Assembly (NCBI GenBank): GCA_002449135.1
Contig: DKCH01000021.1
Coordinates: forward strand, 1 to 64,000
Direction of reading: 5' to 3'
Source: Caryophanales bacterium UBA6879
Lineage (GTDB): Bacteria; Bacillota_I; Bacilli_A; RFN20; CAG-288
DNA: 64,000 nucleotides
The notes under the pieces were generated by a model. It was not told the DNA's origin and ran no database searches. It saw only the letters and a program-made list of their open reading frames with translations. Numbering within the stretch: the stretch's first letter is position 1; every line of letters starts with the position of its first letter. The translations under genes were made by a program, and so were the position numbers. Positions 25,487 through 35,125 of the stretch are shown piece after piece.

Positions 25487-27120
25487 AAAGGATTGTTTTT
25501 ACTTTTTTCTCATTATTAATTGGTGGCTTGTTCGCTTTTTTATATTATTTTCAACCCATTAGAGACTTTTTAACTGGTGCTAATGTTGGCTTTTTAGTTG
25601 AAGCATATAATCAATTGGATGCTTTTTTTAACTTTTTATGGAATAAAACCTTAAACAATTTTATATTATTAAATCCTACTTTTGATAATATTAATTTCAA
25701 AGGATTAGTAATTATTATTATTTGTACTTTTTTATTTATTTTAGCAATCGATATTATTGCTAGTATAATTTCAACATTAGTAAATTTAAGTAAACATAAA
25801 CAAGAAATTAGAATTCAAGAAGAACAAGAAAAGTTAGAAAATATAAATAAAGCACCAAAATATTTTTCTATATTAGACGCTAATGAAATTAACTTTTCAA
25901 ATATTAAAACTCCAAGTTCAGCAAGTGAAATAGTATTAAATCCTTTTATTGAACAAAATACTGCAAAAATACAATTAAATAGTGGAAAACGCAATCCTAT
26001 AGGTAGAATTATATTTTTAATAATCTATTTAATTTTACTTTCTTTTTTCATCTTCTTTAGATTTTCTTATTTAGCTAAATTCTCTTGGCTTTTAAATACA
26101 TTTAAGAATTTTTATTCTTCAGCTTTTATTACAGCTATCAATACAAATTTGGACAGTTTTTTTACAAATTTATTTACTATTGATTATCAAAAGGTAATTT
26201 ATAAAACATTTTATCTTGGTCACCTTTATGAATTAATTTTATATTTAGTAACTTCATTAATCTTCATTATTATTGTTTTACTAATTACCCATTTTATTTT
26301 AATTTCTTATCGTAAAAGAAAATTAGAAAAAGAAAAAAGATTACCAACTGTTGAAGATCAAAAGATTTCTAATAAAGCCTTAGAAATCTTAACAGGTGAA
26401 AAAGAGTTACAAAATGGTGAAATAAACTTAATTGCTGATATTACTCCATCCATAGGTTTTTTAAATAAGGAAAAAGATTTTGTAAATCAAGCTAAATATT
26501 TAGATGATATTTCAACTGGTGTAACTGAAAAAGGAATCGCTGTCAATCCTTATAAGTTTATTAAGCCATCAAAAACACGACAACCATTTATTCTTGAAGA
26601 TTTACCTGAAGATCTTTCTAAAAACAAAGGTGTTAAAATTGATGATATTCCTTCAATTGATGTGGTATCAAAAAATGATGAAATTAACACTACAATTTTA
26701 ACTACTTATCTAAATGATGATGAAAAAGATAAAATAAATGATTTTGATTTTACTAAATTAGATCTATCAAATTTAATTATTAAAAACAAACCTTTACCAA
26801 AGAAAACTATTACTGTTGATGATCAATTATCACTAGATGAAGATGGACTAATTTATTTAGTAAAACGCGGAAAAAGATTTACTAGTGAAGAAGAAATTGC
26901 TGATTTAGTTAGTTATTCAAATTTATCTGAAAATAATTTAATTAATAAAATCGGTAATGATAATTTTAAATTCTTAAATAATTTGGAACCATTTAAATTA
27001 AAAACCTTAAATGTTTCTGAAGAAATAAATAATATAAAAACTCGTATAAAACAGGAGGAAAAGGAAAAAGAAGAGGAAGCTTTAATAAAAGCCATAACCT
27101 CAAAACCTTTTAATGTATAA
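25483..27120 (+). CDS. Unrecognised membrane protein with duplicated halves
   Basis: 545 residues. Four membrane helices lie near 3-23, 73-99, 174-196 and 250-275. The first two bracket an outside loop of about 50 residues with QLDAFFNFLW; the second two bracket a similar loop with NLDSFFTNLF, so the membrane part looks like an internal duplication. Between and after them are cytosolic regions; residues 280-545 are hydrophilic and contain an acidic stretch (TTYLNDDEKDKINDF) and a Glu-rich C-terminus. Translationally coupled to both neighbours (4-nt and 1-nt overlaps). Function unknown. Confidence 0.7.
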   Translation: MKRIVFTFFSLLIGGLFAFLYYFQPIRDFLTGANVGFLVEAYNQLDAFFNFLWNKTLNNFILLNPTFDNINFKGLVIIIICTFLFILAIDIIASIISTLVNLSKHKQEIRIQEEQEKLENINKAPKYFSILDANEINFSNIKTPSSASEIVLNPFIEQNTAKIQLNSGKRNPIGRIIFLIIYLILLSFFIFFRFSYLAKFSWLLNTFKNFYSSAFITAINTNLDSFFTNLFTIDYQKVIYKTFYLGHLYELILYLVTSLIFIIIVLLITHFILISYRKRKLEKEKRLPTVEDQKISNKALEILTGEKELQNGEINLIADITPSIGFLNKEKDFVNQAKYLDDISTGVTEKGIAVNPYKFIKPSKTRQPFILEDLPEDLSKNKGVKIDDIPSIDVVSKNDEINTTILTTYLNDDEKDKINDFDFTKLDLSNLIIKNKPLPKKTITVDDQLSLDEDGLIYLVKRGKRFTSEEEIADLVSYSNLSENNLINKIGNDNFKFLNNLEPFKLKTLNVSEEINNIKTRIKQEEKEKEEEALIKAITSKPFNV

Positions 27121-27770
27121 TGAACTGGCTAAATTTTTTTATTGAGGAAATCCACAAAAAAGAAATTAGAACACTTATCAAAAAAATTTCTTATGACTAT
27201 CAAAACTATAAAATTTACCCACCAAAAAAAGATCTTTTAAAAGCGTTTCAACTAACAACATTTGATAAAGTTAAAGTCTTAATAATCGGACAGGATCCAT
27301 ACCATGAACAAAATCAAGCAATGGGCTTAGCCTTTTCTGTTCCATCAAATTCTAAAATTCCTCCTTCCTTAGTAAATATTTTTAAAGAATATCATAACGA
27401 TTTAAATTACGATATACCTAAATCAGGAGACTTAACTAAATGGGCAAAAAATGGTGTCTTATTACTAAATTCAGTACTTCATGTAAAAGAAGGCGAAGCT
27501 CTTTCATGTAATTACATAGAATATGAAACATTCTTAAATGATGTAGTTTCTTATCTAAATCTTTCAAAAAAAAGGATAGTCTTTATTTTATGGGGTGCTA
27601 AAGCACAAAAAGTTGAAAAGCTCATAAATAAAAACTATCATTTAGTTTTAAAATCTAGTCATCCATCTCCTTTAGCTAGTTATCGTGGCTTTTTTGGTTC
27701 AAAGCCTTTTTCTAAAACTAACACTTTTTTAAAAGAACATGGACAAGAAGTAGTTGATTGGAAGTTATAA
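27120..27770 (+). CDS. ung: Uracil-DNA glycosylase
   Basis: 216 residues of family 1 UDG, which excises uracil from DNA. Motifs are IIGQDPYHEQNQAMGLAFS (water-activating Asp), LLLNSVLHV (uracil recognition) and SSHPSPLASYRGF (minor-groove loop with the catalytic His). Length matches the family. Its ATG shares one base with the stop of the upstream membrane-protein gene, so ung is expressed from that operon here. Its 3' end overlaps the convergent HIT gene by 6 nt. Confidence 0.97.
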   Translation: MNWLNFFIEEIHKKEIRTLIKKISYDYQNYKIYPPKKDLLKAFQLTTFDKVKVLIIGQDPYHEQNQAMGLAFSVPSNSKIPPSLVNIFKEYHNDLNYDIPKSGDLTKWAKNGVLLLNSVLHVKEGEALSCNYIEYETFLNDVVSYLNLSKKRIVFILWGAKAQKVEKLINKNYHLVLKSSHPSPLASYRGFFGSKPFSKTNTFLKEHGQEVVDWKL

Positions 27771-28178
27771 TTTTTCCTTAATTTGATTAGCTAAAGTTGG
27801 TAAATTGAATTTTTCAATAGCAGTTGGCTCAAATGGAATACCAAGTTTATCTTCCTTATAACGTGGAATAATATGAACATGAAAATGGAATACGGATTGA
27901 CCGGCAATTTTATTAACATTGGTTAAAATATTAATACCATCAGCATGTAAAGAAACAACCATAGCTTGGCCTATCTTTTGAGCAATTTGAAAAACATAAG
28001 CGAGTAAATCAGGTGGACAAGTTAAGAAATTATCAAAATGTTCCTTAGTAACTACTAAACAATGACCTTTACTAGCAGGGGAAATATCCAAAAAAGCCAA
28101 AACTTTTTGATCTTCATAAACCTTAATAGAAGGTATTTCACCATTTACAATTTTACAAAAAACACAATTTTCATGCAT
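27765..28178 (-). CDS. hit: HIT-family nucleotide-binding protein
   Basis: 137 residues of the HIT superfamily (Hint-like), with CVFCKIVNGEIP at the start and the histidine triad HFHVHIIPRY near 107. These proteins hydrolyse AMP-linked nucleotides. ATG 28178 is chosen: GGAGG at 28187-28191 lies 8 bases before it, whereas that same site lies inside the longer frame that begins at 28199. Stop codon overlaps ung by 6 nt. Confidence 0.93.
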   Translation of the reverse strand: MHENCVFCKIVNGEIPSIKVYEDQKVLAFLDISPASKGHCLVVTKEHFDNFLTCPPDLLAYVFQIAQKIGQAMVVSLHADGINILTNVNKIAGQSVFHFHVHIIPRYKEDKLGIPFEPTAIEKFNLPTLANQIKEKL

Positions 28179-28256
28179 ATAATTAGCCTCCATACTCAAT
28201 TATTTTAACATTTATTAATTATTTTGATCGTATTATTAAATAAGAAAACAATAAAA

Positions 28257-28276
28257 AAGGGCATTTACTTGCCCTT
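28257..28276 (-). terminator. Terminator after the lipoprotein pair
   Basis: On the minus strand AAGGGCA and TGCCCTT pair around a 6-base loop and are followed by a run of T. It ends the 31666-28287 operon. Confidence 0.8.
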
Positions 28277-28286
28277 AAAATTCTAA

Positions 28287-29759
28287 TTAATCTTCATCAA
28301 TAGCATCAGGATAATTAGTCTCGATGTATTCATAGAAATCAGGATCAGAATAAGAAATATCGTGTTGAGTTAAATAATGAGTAATTGCGGTTTTCTTATA
28401 AGAATCTTGACTTGCCATAATATAAGCAGTAGACATAGCTAATTCTCTCTTAGCCTTTTTAACTTCATCAGAATCAGAAGAATTCTTAGCTATTCTTGAA
28501 TTAGAAACAATAGAATGAATTTCAACAATATAATAAGCATTTTCAGATTTTACATAAGTTGCCACTGTATTAGTTGAATTAGCAGGAAGTCCATCAGGCT
28601 TAACATAACGAGAATAAGTAGTTTGATCACCATTCTTATGAGCAAAAACTAACGAATTATCAACAACTTCTTTCTTATAAACTCCTTCTTCATTTTCAGA
28701 ATAGTTAGAAGAAAATGTACGATCAGAAATAGTAGAAGGTAAAGAAGATGGAGCAGAAGCAGAAAGATAAGTATCATTAAAATAAATTTCTTCTTTTGCT
28801 AAGGAACGTTTAGCTAACTCTTCACCCCATTCTACTGAATAAGTATAAGAACCTGTATATTGAGACTCTAATGAGGTATCAGTTAAATATTCATTATTAG
28901 TTTTTATCTTATCAACTTCTTCAGAAATTTTATCAGATAAAGTATGGATATTATTATTACTTAACCATTGAATTTGTTCATCAGTTAGATCATTGCCTTT
29001 CCAAAGATTAGTTAAATTAGCTAAACTGGCTTGTTCAGGAGTTGCATTTTCATTAACAATATAGTCTCTAGTAAATGCATCAACTAATTTTTTAGCTTCA
29101 CCTGGACGATCGGTTCTATCAACTATTTTAGCAAAAGAAATTTCACGAGCAGAAGTTGTACCAATTGATGAGTAATTATTTTCATAAATGTATTTAGCTG
29201 TCAAATATTGTCTTTTAATAGTAGGTATTAATTGTCTATTAATATAATCAGAATAATCTAATTTAAAGACATCTTCAAATTTTGATTCAGAAGTAACAAT
29301 TAAATCATCGCCTTGGGTAGCTGCTTTTAAACTAGCTAAATCAGTTTTACCATCACTTGTCTTAATAGCGTAACCTTGAGAAACTAAGTTTAAAGCGTAA
29401 CGATATTCATCAAAAATAGAATCAGTAGCATAAGAATCACCTTTAACATCATCTAACATGGTCTTTTGATATTTTTCTTTTAATTCATCATCTGAAATAG
29501 CAAAATCACCAGTTAATTCTTCACCAGCAAAAGAATCAAGAAGCATATTAAGTTGAGTTAAATTCTTATCTTGACCAGATAATTTATTATAGAAATCTTC
29601 TTTAGTATTATTAGTAACTTCATTATTAGAATCATTAGAAACATCAACTATAGGATCGTTTTTATCACCTGGCAAATTAACAATATCATCATTGCAGCTA
29701 GTTAAGACAGTAGCAAAAGTTGTAACTAATAATAAGGATGCAAGTTTTGTTTTTCTCAT
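28287..29759 (-). CDS. Large lipoprotein, PrsA/SurA-like
   Basis: 490 residues. The lipoprotein signal ends in TVLTSC (Cys22). The body is mostly helical and charged, with long helices (IPTIKRQYLTAKYIYEN near 165, then LANLTNLWKG) and a C-terminal segment containing AYYIVEIHSIV, which resembles the end of a parvulin-type domain. It follows a related lipoprotein with a 17-base gap. PrsA-like foldases help secreted proteins fold outside the membrane; that role is inferred from general architecture. No clear catalytic parvulin core can be confirmed by eye. Confidence 0.6.
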   Translation of the reverse strand: MRKTKLASLLLVTTFATVLTSCNDDIVNLPGDKNDPIVDVSNDSNNEVTNNTKEDFYNKLSGQDKNLTQLNMLLDSFAGEELTGDFAISDDELKEKYQKTMLDDVKGDSYATDSIFDEYRYALNLVSQGYAIKTSDGKTDLASLKAATQGDDLIVTSESKFEDVFKLDYSDYINRQLIPTIKRQYLTAKYIYENNYSSIGTTSAREISFAKIVDRTDRPGEAKKLVDAFTRDYIVNENATPEQASLANLTNLWKGNDLTDEQIQWLSNNNIHTLSDKISEEVDKIKTNNEYLTDTSLESQYTGSYTYSVEWGEELAKRSLAKEEIYFNDTYLSASAPSSLPSTISDRTFSSNYSENEEGVYKKEVVDNSLVFAHKNGDQTTYSRYVKPDGLPANSTNTVATYVKSENAYYIVEIHSIVSNSRIAKNSSDSDEVKKAKRELAMSTAYIMASQDSYKKTAITHYLTQHDISYSDPDFYEYIETNYPDAIDED

Positions 29760-29776
29760 AATTATTTTTCCTCCAC

Positions 29777-31666
29777 TTATTTACTAGTAGTATTACTATT
29801 TGTAACACCAGCTCTTTGATTATTATAAGTTTCTAATGAACTAGTACCACCCATAAAAGCATTAATAGCAGAAAGAGGTAAGATTCTAGAAGAAAATTCT
29901 GAAGAAACCTTTAAACTTCTAAGATAGCTTCTCCAAGTGCTATCCCATGATCTAACATCAGATTCGGCAGTGGTTTCTCTCTTAACTTCAATATAATTTT
30001 CTATAGCTTTCTTAACATCAGGATTTAATGTGATTTTAACTTTATTATCATTTTCACCACTTTCAGCCTTCGCTAAAGCTTCTTCAAACATACGATAATC
30101 AAAATTAGAATCCATCTTTTTAATTTCAGTCTTAATAGTTTCAACTCTAGAATTGTAATTAGAAACCTCGGAATAAGCATATTTACCAACGAAAGTATCA
30201 TTAGTAGTACCAACTGTTGGCTTATCTAAAGTATAGTATTTTACTAATTCATCTTGAGTAGTAACAAAAGGATCCTTAATAACAGAAATAAAATGAATAC
30301 CTTGGTAACCAGAAGAATCAGAAGTACCACCATCAGCTTTCTTAGCTAAAGAAGAAGAGGTAGAAGATGAACCAGTACCAGCTCTAGTAACTAAAATAGG
30401 GTAATCAGCATTTTCAGTATCAACTAAAACTTTATTAGCATTATTAACTTGTTGAACACCTGTAGTATGCTTATTGTTATCTACTTCAGTATAAGCTTGC
30501 ATTGCATTAGTTAAAGTACTATTTTCCTTAAAAGCATTTGATTTATTAGCAGCTTCATAAATTGTTTCATTATAGTATTTAGAAAAATTGGTATCAGTCT
30601 TTAAAGGACTATCATCTGGGTTATCTAAATAAATGTAGGATAAAGAATGGTTATTAAAATAATTGTTGAAAATAACATTTCTTGGATAATTAATATCTGA
30701 AGAATTATTAACTTCAACACCATTGCTATCTTTCACAATATCAGCATAATAATTTAAAGCTAATAAAGCAGAATAAGGAATACCATAAACCTTGTTATTA
30801 ACAAATGTTTTATATTCAGCTTTTTCTGTTTCATTATAGCTAAATAACTTATTTTCAATTTCTTGTTTATTTTGTGCACTAACTTTATCGTTAAATAAAG
30901 CATCGTAGGTATAGACATTATATTTAAATTCAGAAACATAGCTAGTCTTTGAATCCATAATACCTAAATCACCATAAGTTGAAGCAGAACCATCATCAGA
31001 TAAAGTTAAAGCAGTTTGGCCAAAACTATTATTGTTAACTAAACTACTAACAACAGAATAAAGTTGCTTAGCATCATCACTAGAAATAGTTCCATTCCAT
31101 AAAGAAGTAGAAGTAGCATCAACTTTAACTAAAATATGGCTTAAATGATAAGGATAAATTTTATATTTGCTATTTTCTGGATCTTCACTAGCAGTACCTA
31201 AAGCTTGTTTTAAATAGGTATTTTTATAATTATTATCAGAATAGAAGTCTTCGCTTAACTTAGTGGTTTTAGCTGCGAGATACTTTTTAGCCTCTAATTC
31301 TTCTAAAGAATCAACGCCTTCACTTTCTAAAGTCTTTTCAATTTCTTCAGCAGTATTAGTGCCGTTAGTTTTAGCAGATGATTCAGCATTTTGTTGAACA
31401 GAATTCATTTCACCTTCAACATTATCAATCATTGTTTCAGTTTTCTTAACAACAGCTTCAGTAACGATATCCTTTACAATATTGTAATAGGCTTCAACAC
31501 CAGCAGAGGTATCTAAACCATATTTTTCATATAATTCAGCTGTAGTGTATTCTTTATCATTAACTGTAAGCATGACACCATCTTTATAATCGTAACCTTG
31601 GCCACAGGAGACTAAACCAGCAGTTAAGGCAGCAACTAAACTTAAAGTAGCTAAGCTTTTCTTCAT
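29777..31666 (-). CDS. Large lipoprotein with PrsA-like foldase architecture
   Basis: 629 residues. Lipobox LVSC at Cys21, then MLTVNDKEYTTAELYEKYG, a typical SurA/PrsA N-terminal chaperone opening. Near 176 the segment YPYHLSHILVKVD resembles the HILVK strand that begins parvulin PPIase domains, but the domain is longer and more divergent than PrsA (about 290 residues). A Ser/Thr-rich patch (TGSSSTSSSLAKKADGG) lies near 440. GGAGGAA precedes ATG. Likely an extracytoplasmic folding factor, made with the smaller lipoprotein downstream. Confidence 0.65.
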   Translation of the reverse strand: MKKSLATLSLVAALTAGLVSCGQGYDYKDGVMLTVNDKEYTTAELYEKYGLDTSAGVEAYYNIVKDIVTEAVVKKTETMIDNVEGEMNSVQQNAESSAKTNGTNTAEEIEKTLESEGVDSLEELEAKKYLAAKTTKLSEDFYSDNNYKNTYLKQALGTASEDPENSKYKIYPYHLSHILVKVDATSTSLWNGTISSDDAKQLYSVVSSLVNNNSFGQTALTLSDDGSASTYGDLGIMDSKTSYVSEFKYNVYTYDALFNDKVSAQNKQEIENKLFSYNETEKAEYKTFVNNKVYGIPYSALLALNYYADIVKDSNGVEVNNSSDINYPRNVIFNNYFNNHSLSYIYLDNPDDSPLKTDTNFSKYYNETIYEAANKSNAFKENSTLTNAMQAYTEVDNNKHTTGVQQVNNANKVLVDTENADYPILVTRAGTGSSSTSSSLAKKADGGTSDSSGYQGIHFISVIKDPFVTTQDELVKYYTLDKPTVGTTNDTFVGKYAYSEVSNYNSRVETIKTEIKKMDSNFDYRMFEEALAKAESGENDNKVKITLNPDVKKAIENYIEVKRETTAESDVRSWDSTWRSYLRSLKVSSEFSSRILPLSAINAFMGGTSSLETYNNQRAGVTNSNTTSK

Positions 31667-31702
31667 ATTATTCCTCCAAATATATACTCAATAATGTTAT
31701 AT

Positions 31703-31735
31703 GAATTTGTAAACATTTTCAAGCAAAATTTTGTT
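31703..31735 (-). promoter_or_regulatory. Likely promoter of the lipoprotein operon
   Basis: On the minus strand TTGAAA, a 17-base spacer and TAACAT face the gene starting at 31666, leaving a short leader that contains GGAGGAA. The remaining bases to the suf promoter are featureless A/T-rich sequence. Confidence 0.45.
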
Positions 31736-31863
31736 TAAAAGTTCAATAAATTATTCTATTATATATATAAAAAACATTAAAAAATAATATGTATTTATTT
31801 TTTAAATTAAATTTTAAAATGTTTTTAACATATTACATCTCATATATTTAATGAGTATATTTC

Positions 31864-31892
31864 TTGAATATTTAAAAGCCTTTATTTAATAT
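31864..31892 (+). promoter_or_regulatory. Likely suf operon promoter
   Basis: TTGAAT (31864-31869), 17 bases, TAATAT (31887-31892). The start would be near 31899, just before the ribosome site AGGAAGGAG at 31898-31906. No riboswitch or iron-responsive palindrome was recognised. Confidence 0.45.
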
Positions 31893-31912
31893 ATCTAAGG
31901 AAGGAGAAAACT

Positions 31913-32725
31913 ATGAAAGAATTAGAAATAAAAGATCTCCATGTTGAAGCTGATTCTATTGAGATTCTTCACGGAATAAATCTCAGTTTAGAACCACAAG
32001 ATAAACTTGCATTATTAGGCCCTAATGGACACGGAAAATCCACCTTATTAAACACTTTAATGGGAAATCCACACTATAAAATTACAAGTGGCAAAATTAT
32101 ATATAAAGGCCAAGATATCACTAATTTAAAAGTTGAGGAAAAAGCAAAATTAGGTTTCTTTATGGCTTTTCAAAATCCACCAGAAATTAGTGGTGTTGAA
32201 TCAATAGACTTTTATAAGCAAATAATTAATTGCCATAGAGAAAAACCTATAAACTTATTTGAATTCTATAACGCTTTAAATAGCGCTTATAAAAAAGTTG
32301 ATTTACCAGATGATATGAATACTCGTTTCCTAAACGAGGGTTTTTCAGGTGGTGAAAAGAAAAGAAATGAAATTCTACAAATGATTTTACTTAATCCACC
32401 TTTTGTTATGCTCGATGAAATTGATTCTGGACTTGATGTTGATGCTTTAAAACTTATCGGTGAAAATATTGTTGAACAAGAAAAGAAAGGCTCCACTTTT
32501 ATAATCATTTCTCACTATGCTCGTTTATTTTCATATGTTCATCCAAATAAAGCAGCTATTATTATTAATGGCAAAATTGCTTTAACTGGTGATACATCTT
32601 TAATTACAAAAGTCGATACAGAAGGTTATGAATTTTTATCTAAAGAATATGGCATTAAAATCAAAAAAGAAGAAACTAAGAAGCCAGTAGTTTTAGAAAC
32701 ATGTGCTTATAAAAAGGTAGGCTAA
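31913..32725 (+). CDS. sufC: Fe-S cluster assembly ATPase SufC
   Basis: 270 residues of the SufC ABC-ATPase family, which powers the SufBCD scaffold. Walker A is GPNGHGKST (the common form has S in place of H), the Q-loop is MAFQNPPEI, the signature is FSGGEKKRNEI and Walker B is FVMLDEIDSGLD, all characteristic of SufC. A C-terminal tail carries one Cys. First gene of sufCDSUB; GGAAGGAG precedes the start. Confidence 0.96.
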   Translation: MKELEIKDLHVEADSIEILHGINLSLEPQDKLALLGPNGHGKSTLLNTLMGNPHYKITSGKIIYKGQDITNLKVEEKAKLGFFMAFQNPPEISGVESIDFYKQIINCHREKPINLFEFYNALNSAYKKVDLPDDMNTRFLNEGFSGGEKKRNEILQMILLNPPFVMLDEIDSGLDVDALKLIGENIVEQEKKGSTFIIISHYARLFSYVHPNKAAIIINGKIALTGDTSLITKVDTEGYEFLSKEYGIKIKKEETKKPVVLETCAYKKVG

Positions 32726-32726
32726 A

Positions 32727-33449
32727 ATGTTAGAAACTTTTAATAATCTTACTAAGTTAGAAAAAATTATTGAAAAAAAATCTTCTTACTTAGTTTTAGT
32801 AAATAACGACTTAAATTTGTCTTTAGAGGTAAAAGATAGTTTAAAACTAGAATTAGTAATTATTAATAAAGCAAATATCACTGGTTTTATTAATGTTGAT
32901 AATAACGCTAATTTGGAAGTGGTAATTATTGACTTTTCTTCTAGTGACACTAATTTAAAAATTACAGGTCAATTATTGGATTTTGCTAATGCTACTTATC
33001 ATTTAGCAACTAGAGCTAATTTAGAAAAAAAGGTCTTTGATATTAACTTACAAGCTAAAGGAATAAAAACTAATTCATTAGTAAAGATGAATGGTGTTTT
33101 ACTTAATAAAGGTCAACTTGTTTTCTTAGGTTCTACTGATATTTTAAAAGGAGCTAAAAAATCAAAGGCAAGACAAGAAGGACGTATTGCTAACCTTTCA
33201 AAAGATGGGCAAGCACAAGTTTCTCCTAGCCTAAACATTTATGAAAATGATGTTAATGCTTCTCATGGTGCGGCTTTAGGTAAAGTAAATGATGATGTTT
33301 TATTTTATTTAACTAGTCGAGGTCTAACAAAAATTGAAGCGACCAATTTGATAACTTTAGGCTATTTAAAGCCTGTTATTTCATTAATAGATGATGAAAA
33401 AATAAGAAATTCACTTTTAGAAACTTTATTAAAAAGAGAAGGTAAATAA
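32727..33449 (+). CDS. sufD: Fe-S cluster assembly protein SufD (short form)
   Basis: 240 residues, far shorter than the usual 400 or more. The beta-helix core and the conserved C-terminus are visible: PSLNIYENDVNASHGAALGK and YLTSRGLTKIEATNLI. The N-terminal helical domain is largely absent. SufD forms the scaffold with SufB and SufC. A short SufD is plausible in compact genomes, and gene order (one base after sufC) supports the call. Confidence 0.88.
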   Translation: MLETFNNLTKLEKIIEKKSSYLVLVNNDLNLSLEVKDSLKLELVIINKANITGFINVDNNANLEVVIIDFSSSDTNLKITGQLLDFANATYHLATRANLEKKVFDINLQAKGIKTNSLVKMNGVLLNKGQLVFLGSTDILKGAKKSKARQEGRIANLSKDGQAQVSPSLNIYENDVNASHGAALGKVNDDVLFYLTSRGLTKIEATNLITLGYLKPVISLIDDEKIRNSLLETLLKREGK

Positions 33450-33450
33450 A

Positions 33451-34683
33451 ATGGAATACGATGTAAATAAAATTAGAGAAGATTTCCCAATGTTTAAAAA
33501 TTATCCAACTATGCAAGGTAAAAAACTTGTATATTTTGATAATGCAGCAACTACATTTAAACCATATCAAGTCATTCAAGCTCAAGATGAGTATTATTTA
33601 AATTTCACAGCAAATTCCCATCGTGGCGACTATGATTTAGCTCACTTAGTCGATGTTAAATATGATGAGGCTAGAGAAGAAGTGGCCAAATTTATCAATG
33701 CTAACAAAGGAGAGGTTGTCTTTACTTCTGGTGCTAGTATGTCTTTAAATTTAGCTGCTTTTGGTTTAATGGATTTTCTTAAAGAAGGTGATGAAATCTT
33801 AATTTCAGAAGCTGAACATGCTTCTAATATTCTTCCATGGTTCCATATTGCCCATGTTAAAAAGTGCAATGTTAGATATATTCCTCTTTCTAAAGATGGC
33901 CACCTTACTATAGAAAATTTTGAAAAATCTTTAACCCCAAGAACTAAAATTGTTTCTTTAGCTCAAGTAACTAACGTTTTAGGCCATACTATACCAGTAA
34001 AAGAATTTGCAAATTTAGCTCATAAAAATGGCGCATATTTTATTGTAGATGGTGCTCAATCAGTCCCACATATGAAGATTGATGTTAAAGACATGGACTG
34101 TGATTTATTAGCCTTTTCAGGTCATAAATTATGTGGTCCTACTGGAATTGGTGTCCTTTATGGTAAATATGATTTACTAGTAAAGATGCCACCTTTATTA
34201 ACTGGTGGTGGAATGAATACTCGTTTTGAAACTTGTGGAAATGTTACTTACCAAATCCCACCATTAAAATTTGAAGCGGGAACCCAAAATATTGCTGGTG
34301 CTTTAGGCCTAGCAAGTGCATGTAAATATTTAGAAAAAATCGGTCTAGATAAAATTGAAAAGCACGAGTTAGAATTAAGACAATACATCATAAACGCTTT
34401 AGAGAAAAATGATAATATTGTTTTATACAATAAAAATGCCGAGTCTGGAATTATTACTTTCAATTTTAAAAATGTTTTTGCCCAAGATGGTGCTTCCTTA
34501 TTAAATTCCAAAGGTATTGCTGTCCGTTCTGGTCAACATTGTGCAAAGATTTTATTAGATTTTCTACATACTGATGCTACTATTCGTGCTTCTTTATATT
34601 TATATAATACTAAAGAAGAAGCTGATCAATTTATTGAAGCTTGTACACATGGAAAGGATTTTTTAGATGCCTTTTTCAATTAA
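33451..34683 (+). CDS. sufS: Cysteine desulfurase SufS
   Basis: 410-residue PLP-dependent class V aminotransferase fold. It supplies sulfur for Fe-S clusters from cysteine. Motifs: YFDNAATTFKP at the start, VTNVLGH and DGAQSVPHM (PLP-binding Asp/Gln), the lysine in FSGHKLCGPTGIGVLYGK, and the active-site cysteine loop RSGQHCAKILLDF. It abuts sufD and its end overlaps sufU by 17 nt, with which it works directly. Confidence 0.96.
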   Translation: MEYDVNKIREDFPMFKNYPTMQGKKLVYFDNAATTFKPYQVIQAQDEYYLNFTANSHRGDYDLAHLVDVKYDEAREEVAKFINANKGEVVFTSGASMSLNLAAFGLMDFLKEGDEILISEAEHASNILPWFHIAHVKKCNVRYIPLSKDGHLTIENFEKSLTPRTKIVSLAQVTNVLGHTIPVKEFANLAHKNGAYFIVDGAQSVPHMKIDVKDMDCDLLAFSGHKLCGPTGIGVLYGKYDLLVKMPPLLTGGGMNTRFETCGNVTYQIPPLKFEAGTQNIAGALGLASACKYLEKIGLDKIEKHELELRQYIINALEKNDNIVLYNKNAESGIITFNFKNVFAQDGASLLNSKGIAVRSGQHCAKILLDFLHTDATIRASLYLYNTKEEADQFIEACTHGKDFLDAFFN

Positions 34684-35125
34684 AGATAATCCGATGATGC
34701 TTAGGGAAATCATCATGGATAATTATCAAAACCCTAAAAACAAAAGAGAAACTAAAGATCCACGTTATATTACTATACACATGGATTCTGCTAGTTGTAT
34801 TGATGATATTTATGTTCAAGTTTTAATTGAAAATAATATAATTACTGATTGCTTATGGCATGGTAATAGCTGTGCAATTTCTGCGGCTTCTACTTCCATC
34901 ATGACTGATTTAGTAAAAGGCAAAACCTTAGAAGAAGCTAAGGATATTATGAATAATTTTAATAAAATGATTAATGCTGAATCATTTGATGAAGATAAAT
35001 TAAAAGAAGCAATAGCTTTTATAAATACCAATAGACAACCTTCACGTATTGGCTGTGCTACTATCGGGTGGCGTGGTTTAAATAAAGCAATAGAGGAGGA
35101 GAAGGATGAAAGAAGAAAAAACTAA
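34667..35125 (+). CDS. sufU: Sulfur-transfer protein SufU
   Basis: 152 residues of the SufU family, a zinc protein that accepts persulfide from SufS. The expected ligands are present: Cys in SASCID with its Asp two residues on, Cys in [11 protein letters not shown], and Cys in RIGCATIGW. The opening [18 protein letters not shown] is typical. It overlaps sufS by 17 nt and sufB by 20 nt; AAGGA at 34652 serves its start. Confidence 0.94.
   Translation: MPFSIKDNPMMLREIIMDNYQNPKNKRETKDPRYITIHMDSASCIDDIYVQVLIENNIITDCLWHGNSCAISAASTSIMTDLVKGKTLEEAKDIMNNFNKMINAESFDEDKLKEAIAFINTNRQPSRIGCATIGWRGLNKAIEEEKDERRKN

Noticed and set aside
32287..32508. Minus-strand frame inside sufC
   Set aside because: Antisense shadow of a strongly conserved gene, low-complexity Ser/Phe-rich translation.
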